From: an uncultured Lachnospiraceae bacterium
GTDB lineage: Bacteria; Bacillota; Clostridia; Lachnospirales; Lachnospiraceae
Reading direction: 5' to 3'
DNA: 64,000 nt
Assembly (NCBI GenBank): GCA_947564645.1
Contig: CANOCU010000010.1
Coordinates: 1 to 64,000, forward strand
Below the pieces are notes generated by a model. The model did not search any database, was not told the origin of the DNA, and saw nothing but the letters and a program-made list of their open reading frames with translations. Within the stretch, counting starts at the first letter, position 1. The number at the start of each line of letters is the position of its first letter. The position numbers and the translations under genes were made by a program. Positions 26,862 to 36,292 of the stretch are shown piece after piece.

Positions 26862-28766
26862 TTACGGCATTCCCATAACCTGATATACCGAATATCTGCC
26901 GCCGATTTCATCCGTCTTCCTGACCGTCACCGCAATGCCCTTTTCGTCATAAAATTCTTCGATCCAGGCAAGCCCCTCTTCTGCAGCCTGTTCGTCGGAC
27001 ATGATCAGATAAGCGTGATCCTGCTCCAAAAGCGCCTCATGCACTGTCTCAATGCCCTGTCTTCGCAATTTATCATAATAAAGGGGACTGCCGCACATCC
27101 AGCCGCCCATAATATCGTAATTCGCATAACCGCGGCCCGCCGCATCGAAGATCCTCCTGGAAAAGGACACCGTGGAATACACATCCTCGAAATAGAAAGT
27201 GTCCTCATGCGCCCTGCAGTATGCGTCTATCGCATACCAGTCCTCATTGACCCTTACACGCCCTTCCTGATCCGCCCGCAGAGCCGGCACGCCTTTCAAC
27301 ACGCCTTCCCCCGTGATCAGGAAAAATACGACCGCCATGATCCACAGGGTGCAACGGCGCATTCTGACCGCCATATGACCCTCCTGTGCCTCGTAAAGGC
27401 TGTCCGGCCCCTCATCCTCTGCCTTCTCACCTCTGCTCCGGTACACGATGCGCACCGTCATTGCAGCAAGCAGCGCAAACTCCACCAGATAGAGCGAATG
27501 GGTAATGCGCTCCGGATCTCTCTCCCGCAGCATGATAAACATCCATACCGCACTGCGCACAATCCCCAACAGCAGAAGTTGCCATACAAGGGCAAATTTA
27601 CGGACGCCCGGCAGGACAAAGAGCCCTGTCAAAAGCGCTGCCGCATACATCCACAGAAGCAATACGCTGTATGCTCCGTCTCCCCCGCGCAATGTTCGAT
27701 CATAATAACGAAAGATCTGCTCGCGCGCGATTGATCCCCAGTCCTTTCCGGCCCGCAGCGTATCTGTCGCATAATCTGCCAGCGTCATCATAAATCGGGA
27801 ATCTATGTTGTCATCCAGTCCGTAATTATAGTTGCGAAGCAGCTTCTGCTGACCGGCTGTCACCCCCAGACCTGTCAGTGCTTCCTGACAGGAATCGCCC
27901 ATGACCAGCTGTGGATAGAAGTCATAGACCGTGGTGCGCGCCTCGAAAAGCTGCCGGAACTCTCTCCACTGTGCATTGCCGTATGCTGCCTGGTCAATAC
28001 CGACTGATACAAGCATTCCCGCCACCATGATCCCTAATACGCTGCCATATTTGACCAGATTTTCCACCCTGAAAATCCCTTTCTCCTCCGCCAGACGATA
28101 CAGCCCTGCCAGACAGATAAAGGGGAACGTCAAAAGAAGCATCTCCGGGCGAAGCTGAAAGGCTGTGACCACCAATAGCATGGCCGGAATATTCCGGATC
28201 ACGAACCGCTTACTCTCCTCTGTATCCGGCGTCGTCAGAAACAGGAAGATTGCGCCCAAGGACAGGATCGCACAGGTAACAGTATACTGTATGTTCAGCA
28301 GATGCGCCAGACAAGATCCCCATAGAAAGAGTGACAGGAGGCAGAGCAGCGCTATTTTCAGCGCCATAGCAAAAGGCCCTGAGACTTTCCCCACGTAAAG
28401 GATGCGCCTTTCTTCCTGCAGGGTGCACAGCCGCACGGCAATCAGATAGAAGCATCCGAACTGGCACAGGCACAGAAACAATCCATACCAGGGAATCGCC
28501 CCGCACAGCCTGTAACACAGCGCGATCAACGCCCCCAGCGGATACAGCGTCTGCATGTTATGCCCGTCCGGAACCCCGCTGTATGCGCCTGACATGATAT
28601 CCAACATCATGGTATCGTCATTCAGATCGTAATAGAAATCAAAGCAGATTCCCATGGCAATCACGTTCACGACAACAACAAACAACGCCAATATACAGTT
28701 CTCATATGGATGTCTCTTACCGTTCCTTACCCCAAAATTATCTGCCTTTTCCTGTCTTCTACGCAT
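26862..28766 (-). CDS. Large polytopic membrane protein, GT-C-like
   Basis: 634-residue membrane protein. After the first hydrophobic segment comes the outer loop FDFYYDLNDDTMMLDIMSG with a double aspartate, then the HNMQTLYPLG stretch, about ten further membrane segments, and a C-terminal soluble part (about 480-634) after the last segment. This matches large clostridial surface-glycan membrane proteins of GT-C type, but I cannot place it in a named family. It overlaps the aminotransferase gene by 8 bases. A paralogue-like gene lies at 29907-31769 on the other side of wecE. Confidence 0.62.
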   Translation of the reverse strand: MRRRQEKADNFGVRNGKRHPYENCILALFVVVVNVIAMGICFDFYYDLNDDTMMLDIMSGAYSGVPDGHNMQTLYPLGALIALCYRLCGAIPWYGLFLCLCQFGCFYLIAVRLCTLQEERRILYVGKVSGPFAMALKIALLCLLSLFLWGSCLAHLLNIQYTVTCAILSLGAIFLFLTTPDTEESKRFVIRNIPAMLLVVTAFQLRPEMLLLTFPFICLAGLYRLAEEKGIFRVENLVKYGSVLGIMVAGMLVSVGIDQAAYGNAQWREFRQLFEARTTVYDFYPQLVMGDSCQEALTGLGVTAGQQKLLRNYNYGLDDNIDSRFMMTLADYATDTLRAGKDWGSIAREQIFRYYDRTLRGGDGAYSVLLLWMYAAALLTGLFVLPGVRKFALVWQLLLLGIVRSAVWMFIMLRERDPERITHSLYLVEFALLAAMTVRIVYRSRGEKAEDEGPDSLYEAQEGHMAVRMRRCTLWIMAVVFFLITGEGVLKGVPALRADQEGRVRVNEDWYAIDAYCRAHEDTFYFEDVYSTVSFSRRIFDAAGRGYANYDIMGGWMCGSPLYYDKLRRQGIETVHEALLEQDHAYLIMSDEQAAEEGLAWIEEFYDEKGIAVTVRKTDEIGGRYSVYQVMGMP

Positions 28767-29886
28767 AGAATGCCTTCACCTGCTCTGCGATATATTCCAC
28801 CTCGTCTGCCGTCAGCTTATAGTACATCGGCAGCCGCAGCAGTCTGTCGCTTTCCTTTGTGGTATACTTATCTTCCCCGTGGAACCTGCCGTATTTGATC
28901 CCGGCCGGGGCAGAATGCAGCGGTACATAATGGAACACCGCCAGAATCCCCTTTTCTTTGAGGAAATCGATCAGTCTGGTCCGCTCCCCCATATCCTTCG
29001 TCTTGATGTAGAACATATGCGCATTATGACCGCAGTGTTCCGGAATATACGGCAGCTCGATCCTGCCTTCCTTTGCCAGCGGCAAAAGCAGCTCCCGGTA
29101 CTCACTCCACCTGTCCATCCTCGCCTGCGTGATCTGTTCTGCCAATTCCAGCTGCGCATACAGATAGGCCGCATTCAGATCGCTTGGCAGATAGGAGGAA
29201 CCGTAGTTCTGCCAACGGTACTTATCCACCTGTCCCCTGTAGTATTTACTCCGGTCCGTGCCCTTTTCCCGGAAGATCTCGGCGGTCTCGATATATTTTT
29301 CATCCCGAATAAGAAGCGCGCCGCCCTCACCCATGCTGAAATTCTTCGTCTCATGGAAGCTGAAACACCCAAACTCGCCGAAAGTCCCCAGCGGCTTTCC
29401 CTTGTAGGAGGCCATGATCCCCTGTGCAGCGTCTTCCACCACCATCAGATCATGCCGCCTGGCAATATCCATGATCACATCCATCTCACAGCCCACTCCG
29501 GCATAATGCACCGGCGCGATCGCTCTGGTCCGCTCCGTAATGGCATCCTCGATCAGCGTCTCATCGATATTCATGGTATCCGGTCTGATGTCCACAAAGA
29601 CCGCCCTGGCTCCGCGCAGCACAAAGGCATCCGCCGTGGATACGAAAGTATAGGACGGCAGGATCACTTCATCCCCCTCCTTAATATCCGTCAGCAGCGC
29701 CGCCAGTTCTGTCGCGTGGGTACAGGAAGTGGTAAGCAGGCACTTCGCCGTACCGGTCTGCTCCTCGATCCACTCACTGCATTTCTTCGTAAAAGGCCCG
29801 TCCCCGCAGATCTTCTGGTTTTCGATGGCCTCTTTCATATATTCCACTTCCCTGCCCGTAAAGGGCGGCACATTAAAATTGATCAT
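28759..29886 (-). CDS. wecE: dTDP-4-amino-4,6-dideoxygalactose transaminase, WecE type
   Basis: 375-residue DegT/DnrJ aminotransferase. The opening INFNVPPFTGREVEYMKEAI, TTSCTHATELAAL, the PLP aspartate in VVEDAAQGIMA and the PLP lysine in SFHETKNFSMGEGGA are characteristic of WecE/RffA, which makes dTDP-Fuc4N from dTDP-4-keto-6-deoxyglucose. The dTDP-glucose genes (rmlA, rmlB) are not in this window and must be elsewhere if the assignment is right. The 4-amino product could be acetylated by the GNAT at 26242 or formylated by the divergent formyltransferase at 8955. ATG with AAAGGAG. Confidence 0.9.
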   Translation of the reverse strand: MINFNVPPFTGREVEYMKEAIENQKICGDGPFTKKCSEWIEEQTGTAKCLLTTSCTHATELAALLTDIKEGDEVILPSYTFVSTADAFVLRGARAVFVDIRPDTMNIDETLIEDAITERTRAIAPVHYAGVGCEMDVIMDIARRHDLMVVEDAAQGIMASYKGKPLGTFGEFGCFSFHETKNFSMGEGGALLIRDEKYIETAEIFREKGTDRSKYYRGQVDKYRWQNYGSSYLPSDLNAAYLYAQLELAEQITQARMDRWSEYRELLLPLAKEGRIELPYIPEHCGHNAHMFYIKTKDMGERTRLIDFLKEKGILAVFHYVPLHSAPAGIKYGRFHGEDKYTTKESDRLLRLPMYYKLTADEVEYIAEQVKAFYA

Positions 29887-29906
29887 GTCTGTTTACTCCT
29901 TTCACG

Positions 29907-31769
29907 CTAACCTTCCCAAAATCCGAAGACCACATATCGTCCGTTTCCGAAGGTTTCCTCATACTCGTGCGCACGCAGGTACTCCTTTAAGATCTGTAGC
30001 TTTTCGTCTCCCTCCATCTTCGCCTGATCCACGCCGAACCAGTTCATACCATCCGCATCTTCGTTCAGATAGGCCGCCACCGGAGAAGACACGATAACGA
30101 CCGGCGGCTCTTCCATCCGTGCAAGGTCCCGCTCGTATTCCACCATTCGATAAGAATCCAGATCCGGCCAGAAAGTAGACAGGGCAGAGGGCATGTCAAG
30201 CAGGTATCCAAGCCCCGGTATATCTCCATAGAACAGCGCCCTTCGCCCGATGAGCCCTTCTTCCTGCACATAGGCCGCAAGCTCCGACAGCCATGCGGCA
30301 TTGTCCTGTACGGTACAGACACCCGCCGCTTTCTCCGGCACGGTTACCACAGTGTCACGTTTCTCGCCTTCCACACCGTCCTGAAAAGCGAAATTCACAT
30401 GGAACCCGATACTCTGCATCAGCACAAACAGAATCAGCATTCCAAACGGCACTTTCCAGACCACACCGTTCACACCGGCATTCTTTGCCGACAGATACCC
30501 CATCCACAGTACGAACGGAACTGCCACGAACAGATTGTTGATAATCGGATACAGATCATTGTTACTTCCAAGCGGCGTCACCAGAATCTGTACCAGTACC
30601 AGTACGGCTGCCACCCTGCATTCTGCCGGCATCGTTCTTTTCCACAGGCAGAGCGCCGCTGTCAGGATCGTAACAAGCAAAAGCAGCACCGTCGGATAAT
30701 ACATGCTGCTGTATTGATAATACCGGAACGTGAACACTCCCCTGCCCCAGTAGAAACGCAGCAGCAAAAGAAGCGCCGCCCCATAAAGGAGTCTGCATAA
30801 GAGCGCCGTATAGCGGACCCCTGTAAGGAATCTGCGCTGTATCATACAAAGGAACCAGCCGCCCGCCATACAGGCTCCGGCGAAGAGCAGCCAGAAGGAT
30901 CCTGTCAGATAATCCCGAAACATGCCCGACAACATCGATGCCGGCCGGTAGTCCGTCGCTTTCTCGGTCATGGCAAACATGGTCTGTACCATGGACGGAT
31001 AAGCCATGACCCCGTATCTGATGCAAATTGCCGCAAGCGGCACGCCAAATCCGATTCCGTATCCCAGCATACACCAGAGCGTATCCCTGACCGCACGCTG
31101 CCACTTGTGCTGCTGTCCGCAGACTGCCACACCGTACCACACCGCCACGATCAGCGCTGCCTGTACGACATTGGGCATCCGCACCGCCACATTCGCCCCC
31201 AGACAGATACCGGCCGGCACATAATATTTCGCCGCATACACCCCGTTGTTGTCAGACCGTGCGCCCTCTGCCGCATACTCATTTTCCCGCAGGATACCCG
31301 TATACAGCAGCAGGATGCCTGCCGTCATCAGCAGATAGGTCAGGTAATTATACAGTGTAATGGACGGACACCAGCAAAGCCCCAGGGCCATCATCTCCCC
31401 GACAAACATAAACGGCGCAGGAATCCTCTTTCGCAGTACATAGTAAGCGCACAGGGCGGTCGCCGACTGGATCAGCGCCGTATAACAGTACATGCCGGTC
31501 AGCGTAGAGCCAAAGGGCAGCTGCATCAAAAAGTGTCCTGTCACATTCGCCAGAAAAGTCGCCACCATCCATGTGCCGTCCATCGAAGGAAAATACTGGA
31601 AATTGGCCAGACTGTATGTGGCATCCGAAACATCCAGCCCTTGCCTGATCCCCACAAACGGATACAGCAGCAGAAGAACCGGAAATACGATATTTTCCAG
31701 AATAATTCTATAACGTTCATAGCCATGACAAAAACCTGTTACGGCATTCCCGTTGTTTTCCCGTCTCAT
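29907..31769 (-). CDS. Large polytopic membrane protein, GT-C-like
   Basis: 620-residue membrane protein with an outer loop GLDVSDATYSLANFQYF after the first hydrophobic segment, FGSTLTGMYCYTALIQ next, many membrane segments, and a soluble C-terminal part from about residue 480. The layout parallels the protein at 26862-28766 (Asp-containing first loop, C-terminal soluble region), with wecE between them. Glycosyl transfer from a polyprenyl-phosphate sugar is a reasonable but unproven role. GAGG stands before the ATG. Confidence 0.62.
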   Translation of the reverse strand: MRRENNGNAVTGFCHGYERYRIILENIVFPVLLLLYPFVGIRQGLDVSDATYSLANFQYFPSMDGTWMVATFLANVTGHFLMQLPFGSTLTGMYCYTALIQSATALCAYYVLRKRIPAPFMFVGEMMALGLCWCPSITLYNYLTYLLMTAGILLLYTGILRENEYAAEGARSDNNGVYAAKYYVPAGICLGANVAVRMPNVVQAALIVAVWYGVAVCGQQHKWQRAVRDTLWCMLGYGIGFGVPLAAICIRYGVMAYPSMVQTMFAMTEKATDYRPASMLSGMFRDYLTGSFWLLFAGACMAGGWFLCMIQRRFLTGVRYTALLCRLLYGAALLLLLRFYWGRGVFTFRYYQYSSMYYPTVLLLLVTILTAALCLWKRTMPAECRVAAVLVLVQILVTPLGSNNDLYPIINNLFVAVPFVLWMGYLSAKNAGVNGVVWKVPFGMLILFVLMQSIGFHVNFAFQDGVEGEKRDTVVTVPEKAAGVCTVQDNAAWLSELAAYVQEEGLIGRRALFYGDIPGLGYLLDMPSALSTFWPDLDSYRMVEYERDLARMEEPPVVIVSSPVAAYLNEDADGMNWFGVDQAKMEGDEKLQILKEYLRAHEYEETFGNGRYVVFGFWEG

Positions 31770-31771
31770 AG

Positions 31772-32854
31772 TTACCTCACTTTAACCCGTTTCTGCGCGG
31801 CCCTTTTTCCTATAACGATAAGCAGATCAAAAAATCTTTGTCTCACAAGATCCACTGCCGTTCCCGCCGCATAGACGATCACCACACAACCGGTCATATG
31901 CGGTATGAAAAGCCAGCTTCCCCGCACCATGTCCACCTTAAGCCACCGCATCCATTCATACCGTACAAGCAGATGCTCATGCAGAAGATAGACGCCGAAC
32001 GTATACGGCGCAGCCCATCTGATGATCCTCGCCCCACGGCCTTCCGGAATCTCAAGATTTTTAAATACCATAAAGAGGCCTGCTGCTCCTAGCAGGCATA
32101 GAATATGATTATAGGTTGTTGGCATAGCCATATAATAACGCATCGGCGGTATCCTGTCAGCCAGCATGGCCGCCGCTGCCGTCAGCGCAAAGATTCCCAG
32201 GCACATAAGTGTGTAGAACAACACCGCATTTCTTCTTTTTTCCAAAAAAGGCAGTCCATACAGCCTGATATAGGCCGCAACCAGAAACAGACACAAAAAC
32301 CATCCGTAGTCATAACCATAGCGGTCCGTGGCAAGCGTTGCCGGCACAATGGATTTCCATACGCAATAATAAATCAGCAGGAACGAAATAATAATCTGCA
32401 GCGTCTTCTTCTCCATCTTCCGGATCCCTGCCGCCAGAAACGGCGCAAACAGATACAGGATCAGATAGGACGTGGCAAACCAGTAATGCTCCGTCTCCAC
32501 CGGCAGTACATACGCAAGCCAGTCATAGACCGACAATTCTCCTGCCGGTTTCACGCCGGTGCAGATCAAAACGACCGGGATCAGGACAGAATAAAAAAGA
32601 ATCTGCCCCGCCAGGGACACCACCCGCCCCGGTTTCCAGGCAGACTCCACCAGAAAATATCCGGCAAGCAGCACATAACAGTTGACCGCAACGATACAGA
32701 AAGCCTCTGTCAGATGCGCGGCATAGTTGACCGCAGTACGGTCCGTCGTATAATCCGTAAGCAACTCACCTTTATTCAGATAGTGAAGGACGATGATCAT
32801 CAGCATCGCCACGATCCTCAGCAATTCAAAATTAGCCTGCCGTTTCGATTTCAT
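31772..32854 (-). CDS. Acyltransferase-3 family membrane O-acyltransferase
   Basis: 360-residue protein of the acyltransferase-3 family (OafA/WecH-like), which O-acetylates surface sugars or peptides. Visible are the N-terminal NFELLRIVAMLMIIVLHYLNKG with the family's Arg and active-site His, about ten hydrophobic segments, EHYWFATSYLILYLFAPF and the late APYTFGVYLLHEH segment. There is no C-terminal SGNH domain. It is two bases from the GT-C-like gene downstream. The acyl group is probably acetyl by family analogy. Confidence 0.88.
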   Translation of the reverse strand: MKSKRQANFELLRIVAMLMIIVLHYLNKGELLTDYTTDRTAVNYAAHLTEAFCIVAVNCYVLLAGYFLVESAWKPGRVVSLAGQILFYSVLIPVVLICTGVKPAGELSVYDWLAYVLPVETEHYWFATSYLILYLFAPFLAAGIRKMEKKTLQIIISFLLIYYCVWKSIVPATLATDRYGYDYGWFLCLFLVAAYIRLYGLPFLEKRRNAVLFYTLMCLGIFALTAAAAMLADRIPPMRYYMAMPTTYNHILCLLGAAGLFMVFKNLEIPEGRGARIIRWAAPYTFGVYLLHEHLLVRYEWMRWLKVDMVRGSWLFIPHMTGCVVIVYAAGTAVDLVRQRFFDLLIVIGKRAAQKRVKVR

Positions 32855-32905
32855 ATGGCTTTCCTTATTCCGTTCCTCCGGCCTGTTTCCCGGACACGAT
32901 AGATT

Positions 32906-33334
32906 TTATTTCTTCTCCCTAAAGATCCACAGCTTACTCAGGAAGTAGTTTGCCAGGATCACGATCACCTGACAGACGAATTTGGAAATATACTCGTTCA
33001 GACCCGCAACATCAACCATCACGTACATCATGACAAGTTCCAGAACTTCCGTCGCCACCCGCGCCCCGATAAAAGCGATAAACTCTTTTCCCAGAGACTG
33101 CACGCCCTTGTTCTTACTCTTAAATACAAAGGTCCTGTTCGTCCAGTAGGCAAACACCACCGTCAACAGCCAGGAAAGCGCCGTGGCCGCCATATAGTGT
33201 ATCTGCAGCATAGACGCAAACAGGAAATAAAGCACATAGTTCAGCACAAAAGCCAGAAATCCAAAGATCAGATAGTTAATCCCCTCCTCGTGCTTCCTGT
33301 ACTCACCCCAGGCGAAATCCCATAGTTTCTTCAT
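32906..33334 (-). CDS. GtrA-family membrane protein
   Basis: 142-residue protein with four hydrophobic segments and the GtrA pattern NYLIFGFLAFVLNYVLYF, then FAYWTNRTFVFKSK and a final ANYFLSKLWIFREKK. GtrA proteins are thought to flip undecaprenyl-phosphate sugars made by GtrB-type enzymes, here the GT2 at 25221-26180. A TTG lies six bases upstream, but the ATG at 33334 has GGGGGA at eight bases and was chosen. It forms a tight group with the acyltransferase downstream. Confidence 0.9.
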   Translation of the reverse strand: MKKLWDFAWGEYRKHEEGINYLIFGFLAFVLNYVLYFLFASMLQIHYMAATALSWLLTVVFAYWTNRTFVFKSKNKGVQSLGKEFIAFIGARVATEVLELVMMYVMVDVAGLNEYISKFVCQVIVILANYFLSKLWIFREKK

Positions 33335-33437
33335 TTTCAATCCCCCGTTCTTACTTGCACCTCCATGTCATCTCTGACGCAAATTCCCATGAAAAGTACG
33401 GTGCAACTATTCCTTATCCTGCAAAATATCTCCTGCT

Positions 33438-35189
33438 TTAGCGCGTTCTCAGCGCTTTACCGTTTTCGACCCGATATACCATATCACATTTCTCGATCGT
33501 CTGCAGCCTGTGCGCGATGATGATCAGCGTCTTACGCCCATGCAGCCTGTTGATCGAGTCCATGATCGCCGCCTCCGTCTCATTATCCAGAGCGGAAGTG
33601 GCTTCATCCAACACCAACACCTCCGGATCCTCAAACAGTGCCCGGGCAATGCCGATCCTCTGCCTTTGTCCGCCGGAGATGCGGATTCCGCGCTCTCCGA
33701 TGCTTGTATCAAGCCCCTCAGGCAATCCCTTTACAAACTCATCCAGCTGAGCCTCCCTGAGCGCCTCCCACACCTTGTCATCATCAATGTCCTCGTCCGC
33801 ATACCCGAACGCCACATTCCTGCGGATCGTGGAATCTATCATGAAGATCGTCTGCGGGATATAGCCGATATTTTTCAGCCAGGATGCATAATGCTCCCTC
33901 ACTTCCACGCCATCCGCCAGGATGCTTCCCGTCTCAAGCTGCAAAAGTCCCAGCAGAATGTCCACGATCGTTGTCTTGCCCGCACCGGAAGTTCCCACGA
34001 TCCCTACGGACTTCCCCACCGGGATCGTCATATCCGCATGGTCGAAGATCAATACCTGCGAATTTGGGTATTTGTAAGTAATATCCAAAAGCGCGATCTC
34101 CTTGCGCACATCCAGTTTCTCGACATCGATCTTCTTCCGGTAAGTTTCCTCATTATAGTCAATACTCTCATCCCGGATCTCTTCCTGCAGGTTGTCACTC
34201 ACGCCCATGAAGAACGGTTCGAAATAAGAGATGGAAGTCAGATGATTGTTGATCCTGTTGGCGCAGGGTATCAGCCGCATGGCGGCAACCGCCAGAACAC
34301 CAAGCTGCGGCACGATATCTGCCGCCGCGGTTCCCTGAAGCAGCTGTATCATCAGATACAGGATCATGCCCGCGATAGCCAGCGTCTCGATCAAAAGTCT
34401 CGGCGTCGCATTGTACAGATTATAACGCTGCACGGCGCTTACATATCCGGCGCCGCATTTCGAATATTCATTGATAAAATACCCTTCCCTGCGGGCGATC
34501 TTGATCTCCTTAATCCCCATCACGGACTGATCGATCCACTTATAAAGGCCGCTGTAAAATTCCTGGTTCTCCTCGCCCGCCCTGCGCATGATCGGTTTCA
34601 GGATACACTTGATCACCAGAAGCGCCACCACTAACAGCACCGTGACCGTAAGGCTCATCCACACATCCGCTACCAGACTGGCCGCCGCCAGGCAGACAAA
34701 GACGATCCCCTCGCTGATCAGCTGCAAAAGCGCCAGGATCAGACCATACATATTATTGACATCCGATGTGATGCTGCGCTGGATCACCGCCGTGTCCGCA
34801 TTGAGATAATATTCATAGGGTCTTTGCATGAAGTTGATCATCATCCGTCTCGATGTGGCAAACTGGTTCGTATAGACGAATTTTAGCTGTACCTTCTGTT
34901 GGAAAAACAGGAAAATATTCTTGGTCACGAACACGAGCACCAGTCCGACCATCACAAGGATCGTCAGATCGCTGCTGTTATCGATATGGAAGATGTGACA
35001 GATCACCTGCAGATAGCCATGTCTGGCGATGGCGTCCTCCTCCAGCACCACGTTCATGACCGGCATCACCATGGACACCCCCAGCGTCTCCAGCACAGCC
35101 CCGATCAGCATCAAAAAGACAAGCAACAGCATCTTTCTCTTCTGCTGCCTGTCAAGCAAAACCATTAATTTCTCATAGATCTTAACCAT
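33438..35189 (-). CDS. ABC-type lipid-linked glycan flippase, PglK-like
   Basis: 583-residue ABC half-transporter: six N-terminal membrane segments (to about residue 320) and a C-terminal ATPase. Walker A is GTSGAGKTTIVD, the signature ISGGQRQRIGIA, Walker B VLVLDEATSALD and the H-loop IIAHRL. Exporters of this layout include PglK, which flips lipid-linked oligosaccharides. With pglC, pglE and pglF in the same operon that is the likely role, although MsbA-like lipid export cannot be excluded. It is the first gene of the long minus-strand block, with a promoter at 35243-35272. Confidence 0.85.
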   Translation of the reverse strand: MVKIYEKLMVLLDRQQKRKMLLLVFLMLIGAVLETLGVSMVMPVMNVVLEEDAIARHGYLQVICHIFHIDNSSDLTILVMVGLVLVFVTKNIFLFFQQKVQLKFVYTNQFATSRRMMINFMQRPYEYYLNADTAVIQRSITSDVNNMYGLILALLQLISEGIVFVCLAAASLVADVWMSLTVTVLLVVALLVIKCILKPIMRRAGEENQEFYSGLYKWIDQSVMGIKEIKIARREGYFINEYSKCGAGYVSAVQRYNLYNATPRLLIETLAIAGMILYLMIQLLQGTAAADIVPQLGVLAVAAMRLIPCANRINNHLTSISYFEPFFMGVSDNLQEEIRDESIDYNEETYRKKIDVEKLDVRKEIALLDITYKYPNSQVLIFDHADMTIPVGKSVGIVGTSGAGKTTIVDILLGLLQLETGSILADGVEVREHYASWLKNIGYIPQTIFMIDSTIRRNVAFGYADEDIDDDKVWEALREAQLDEFVKGLPEGLDTSIGERGIRISGGQRQRIGIARALFEDPEVLVLDEATSALDNETEAAIMDSINRLHGRKTLIIIAHRLQTIEKCDMVYRVENGKALRTR

Positions 35190-35242
35190 ACCGGTGTATT
35201 TTCCTCTCTCGGAATCAGTCGTTGCAAATAGTAATTCTACCT

Positions 35243-35272
35243 ATTCTACCACAAGTTGCCATCAGATTGCAA
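35243..35272 (-). promoter_or_regulatory. Promoter of the main glycan operon
   Basis: Minus strand: TTGCAA (35267-35272), 18-base spacer, TAGAAT (35243-35248). It lies about 55 bases before the flippase start and is the first promoter-like element ahead of the 35-kb minus-strand block. A consensus-like sigma-A site; strength not testable here. Confidence 0.65.
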
Positions 35273-35310
35273 ATATGCCGGAAATAGAAATATTTCCCGA
35301 GAAATTTTTA

Positions 35311-35361
35311 TCAATAAAAAGCACTGCCATTTCACGAATCCTCATCCATAAAATGACAGTG
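35311..35361 (-). terminator. Rho-independent terminator after the RelA/SpoT island
   Basis: On the minus strand CACTGTCATTT (35351-35361) pairs with AAATGGCAGTG (35322-35332), with one G-U pair, followed at once by CTTTTTATT. It lies 42 bases after the stop of the 182-residue gene and separates the three-gene island from the glycan operon promoter. Confidence 0.8.
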
Positions 35362-35402
35362 TTCATTTCTCGTTACACTTTCCACATCCGTTGTGTTTCC
35401 GG

Positions 35403-35951
35403 TCACGTTGCCTCTCCAAACACAATTCCCATTTTAAAAGTCTCAATCAGCAACTCCAACATCTGCGCACTGCACTCCCGATATTTCAAAAAATATAATA
35501 ACAGATCAATATATTTATCATACTTCAGCGCCTGCTGCTCATCCAATTTGCAAAAACCTGCATCCTGCTTTTTTTGCTGTAAACATTCATAAGTGATCAC
35601 ATAACAGACAAACCTCTCGTTAATGAAAATATCCTTATCTTCCTCAACTGCATTAGTCACCTGTATGGGTTTGCGCTTTAAGATCCAGTACGCAAGATAG
35701 GCAATATTTTTATCTGACTTCGCATATTTGATCGCATGAAATTCCTTCAGGCGCTGAATATCCGCATAGTAATCCAGTAATACATGATATAGGATCCGAT
35801 CATTGCATTCTGCAGACCCCTCACCGCCTTCTATGATCGAATAGCCCGCCGCGGCAAGAAATTCATTGATCTGTTTCTGTAGTTCAGCAAACCGTGAATC
35901 GAACTCTTTCTTCCCTATTTCTTTGATCAATTCGATATAATTTTCCTGCAT
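35403..35951 (-). CDS. Unknown protein in the RelA/SpoT island
   Basis: 182-residue, mostly helical, charged protein with no signal peptide or membrane segment. I do not recognise a family. Features: an N-terminal helix rich in Glu/Lys, then CNDRILYHVLLDYYADIQRLKEF, a middle part IAYLAYWILKRKPIQVT and a C-terminal leucine-rich helix pair. ATG with AGAGGG. It is the last gene of a three-gene AT-richer unit that starts with a RelA/SpoT-domain protein and ends at a clear terminator. A role linked to the alarmone synthetase (for example neutralising it) is only a guess. Confidence 0.6.
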   Translation of the reverse strand: MQENYIELIKEIGKKEFDSRFAELQKQINEFLAAAGYSIIEGGEGSAECNDRILYHVLLDYYADIQRLKEFHAIKYAKSDKNIAYLAYWILKRKPIQVTNAVEEDKDIFINERFVCYVITYECLQQKKQDAGFCKLDEQQALKYDKYIDLLLYFLKYRECSAQMLELLIETFKMGIVFGEAT

Positions 35952-35964
35952 GATTTCCCTCTAT

Positions 35965-35999
35965 GTGGATCTTGCCGTCTGTGCCTGCAATATCCCTGA
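35965..35999. repeat. 35-bp dispersed repeat, copy 1
   Basis: GTGGATCTTGCCGTCTGTGC and the following CTGCAATATCCCTGA match the segment at 59037-59071 at about 31 of 35 positions. This copy lies between the two small genes of the RelA/SpoT island. The other copy is a near-perfect inverted repeat; this one keeps most of the pairing (GGATCTTGC against GCAATATCC). Confidence 0.65.
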
Positions 36000-36015
36000 T
36001 GTGTAAATTTCCCCT

Positions 36016-36252
36016 TCAAGCCTTAATTCTGTCCACGATATCCTGATGGCAGCACATAACATTATATGCCAGAGAAGTTTTTAAGAATTCCCTTGCATTC
36101 TCAAAATACATTGCCTCTGCCTCACCCGTCATAGGATGCGCCGTATTTGGCAACGTATCCTTAACGGTCTTTCCGGTTATCCCCTCCAACACCAAAGCCT
36201 CTCTCCGTCTTTTCTGTTCCATGATCCTGTCTCTTTTTCCCTGATTACTCAT
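36016..36252 (-). CDS. Unknown 78-residue protein in the RelA/SpoT island
   Basis: Small soluble protein. The first 20 residues are strongly basic (KRDRIMEQKRRREAL), the middle has PNTAHPMTGEAEAMYFENAREFLKT, and the end carries a His/Cys-containing helix (NVMCCHQDIVDRIKA). No family recognised. ATG with AAAGGAG. It lies 40 bases after the RelA/SpoT-domain gene. Its size and position are those of a possible antitoxin, but nothing in the sequence proves it. Confidence 0.55.
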   Translation of the reverse strand: MSNQGKRDRIMEQKRRREALVLEGITGKTVKDTLPNTAHPMTGEAEAMYFENAREFLKTSLAYNVMCCHQDIVDRIKA

Positions 36253-36292
36253 ACTGTGTGATCTCCTTTGGTGGTGTATTTATCCTATCAGC

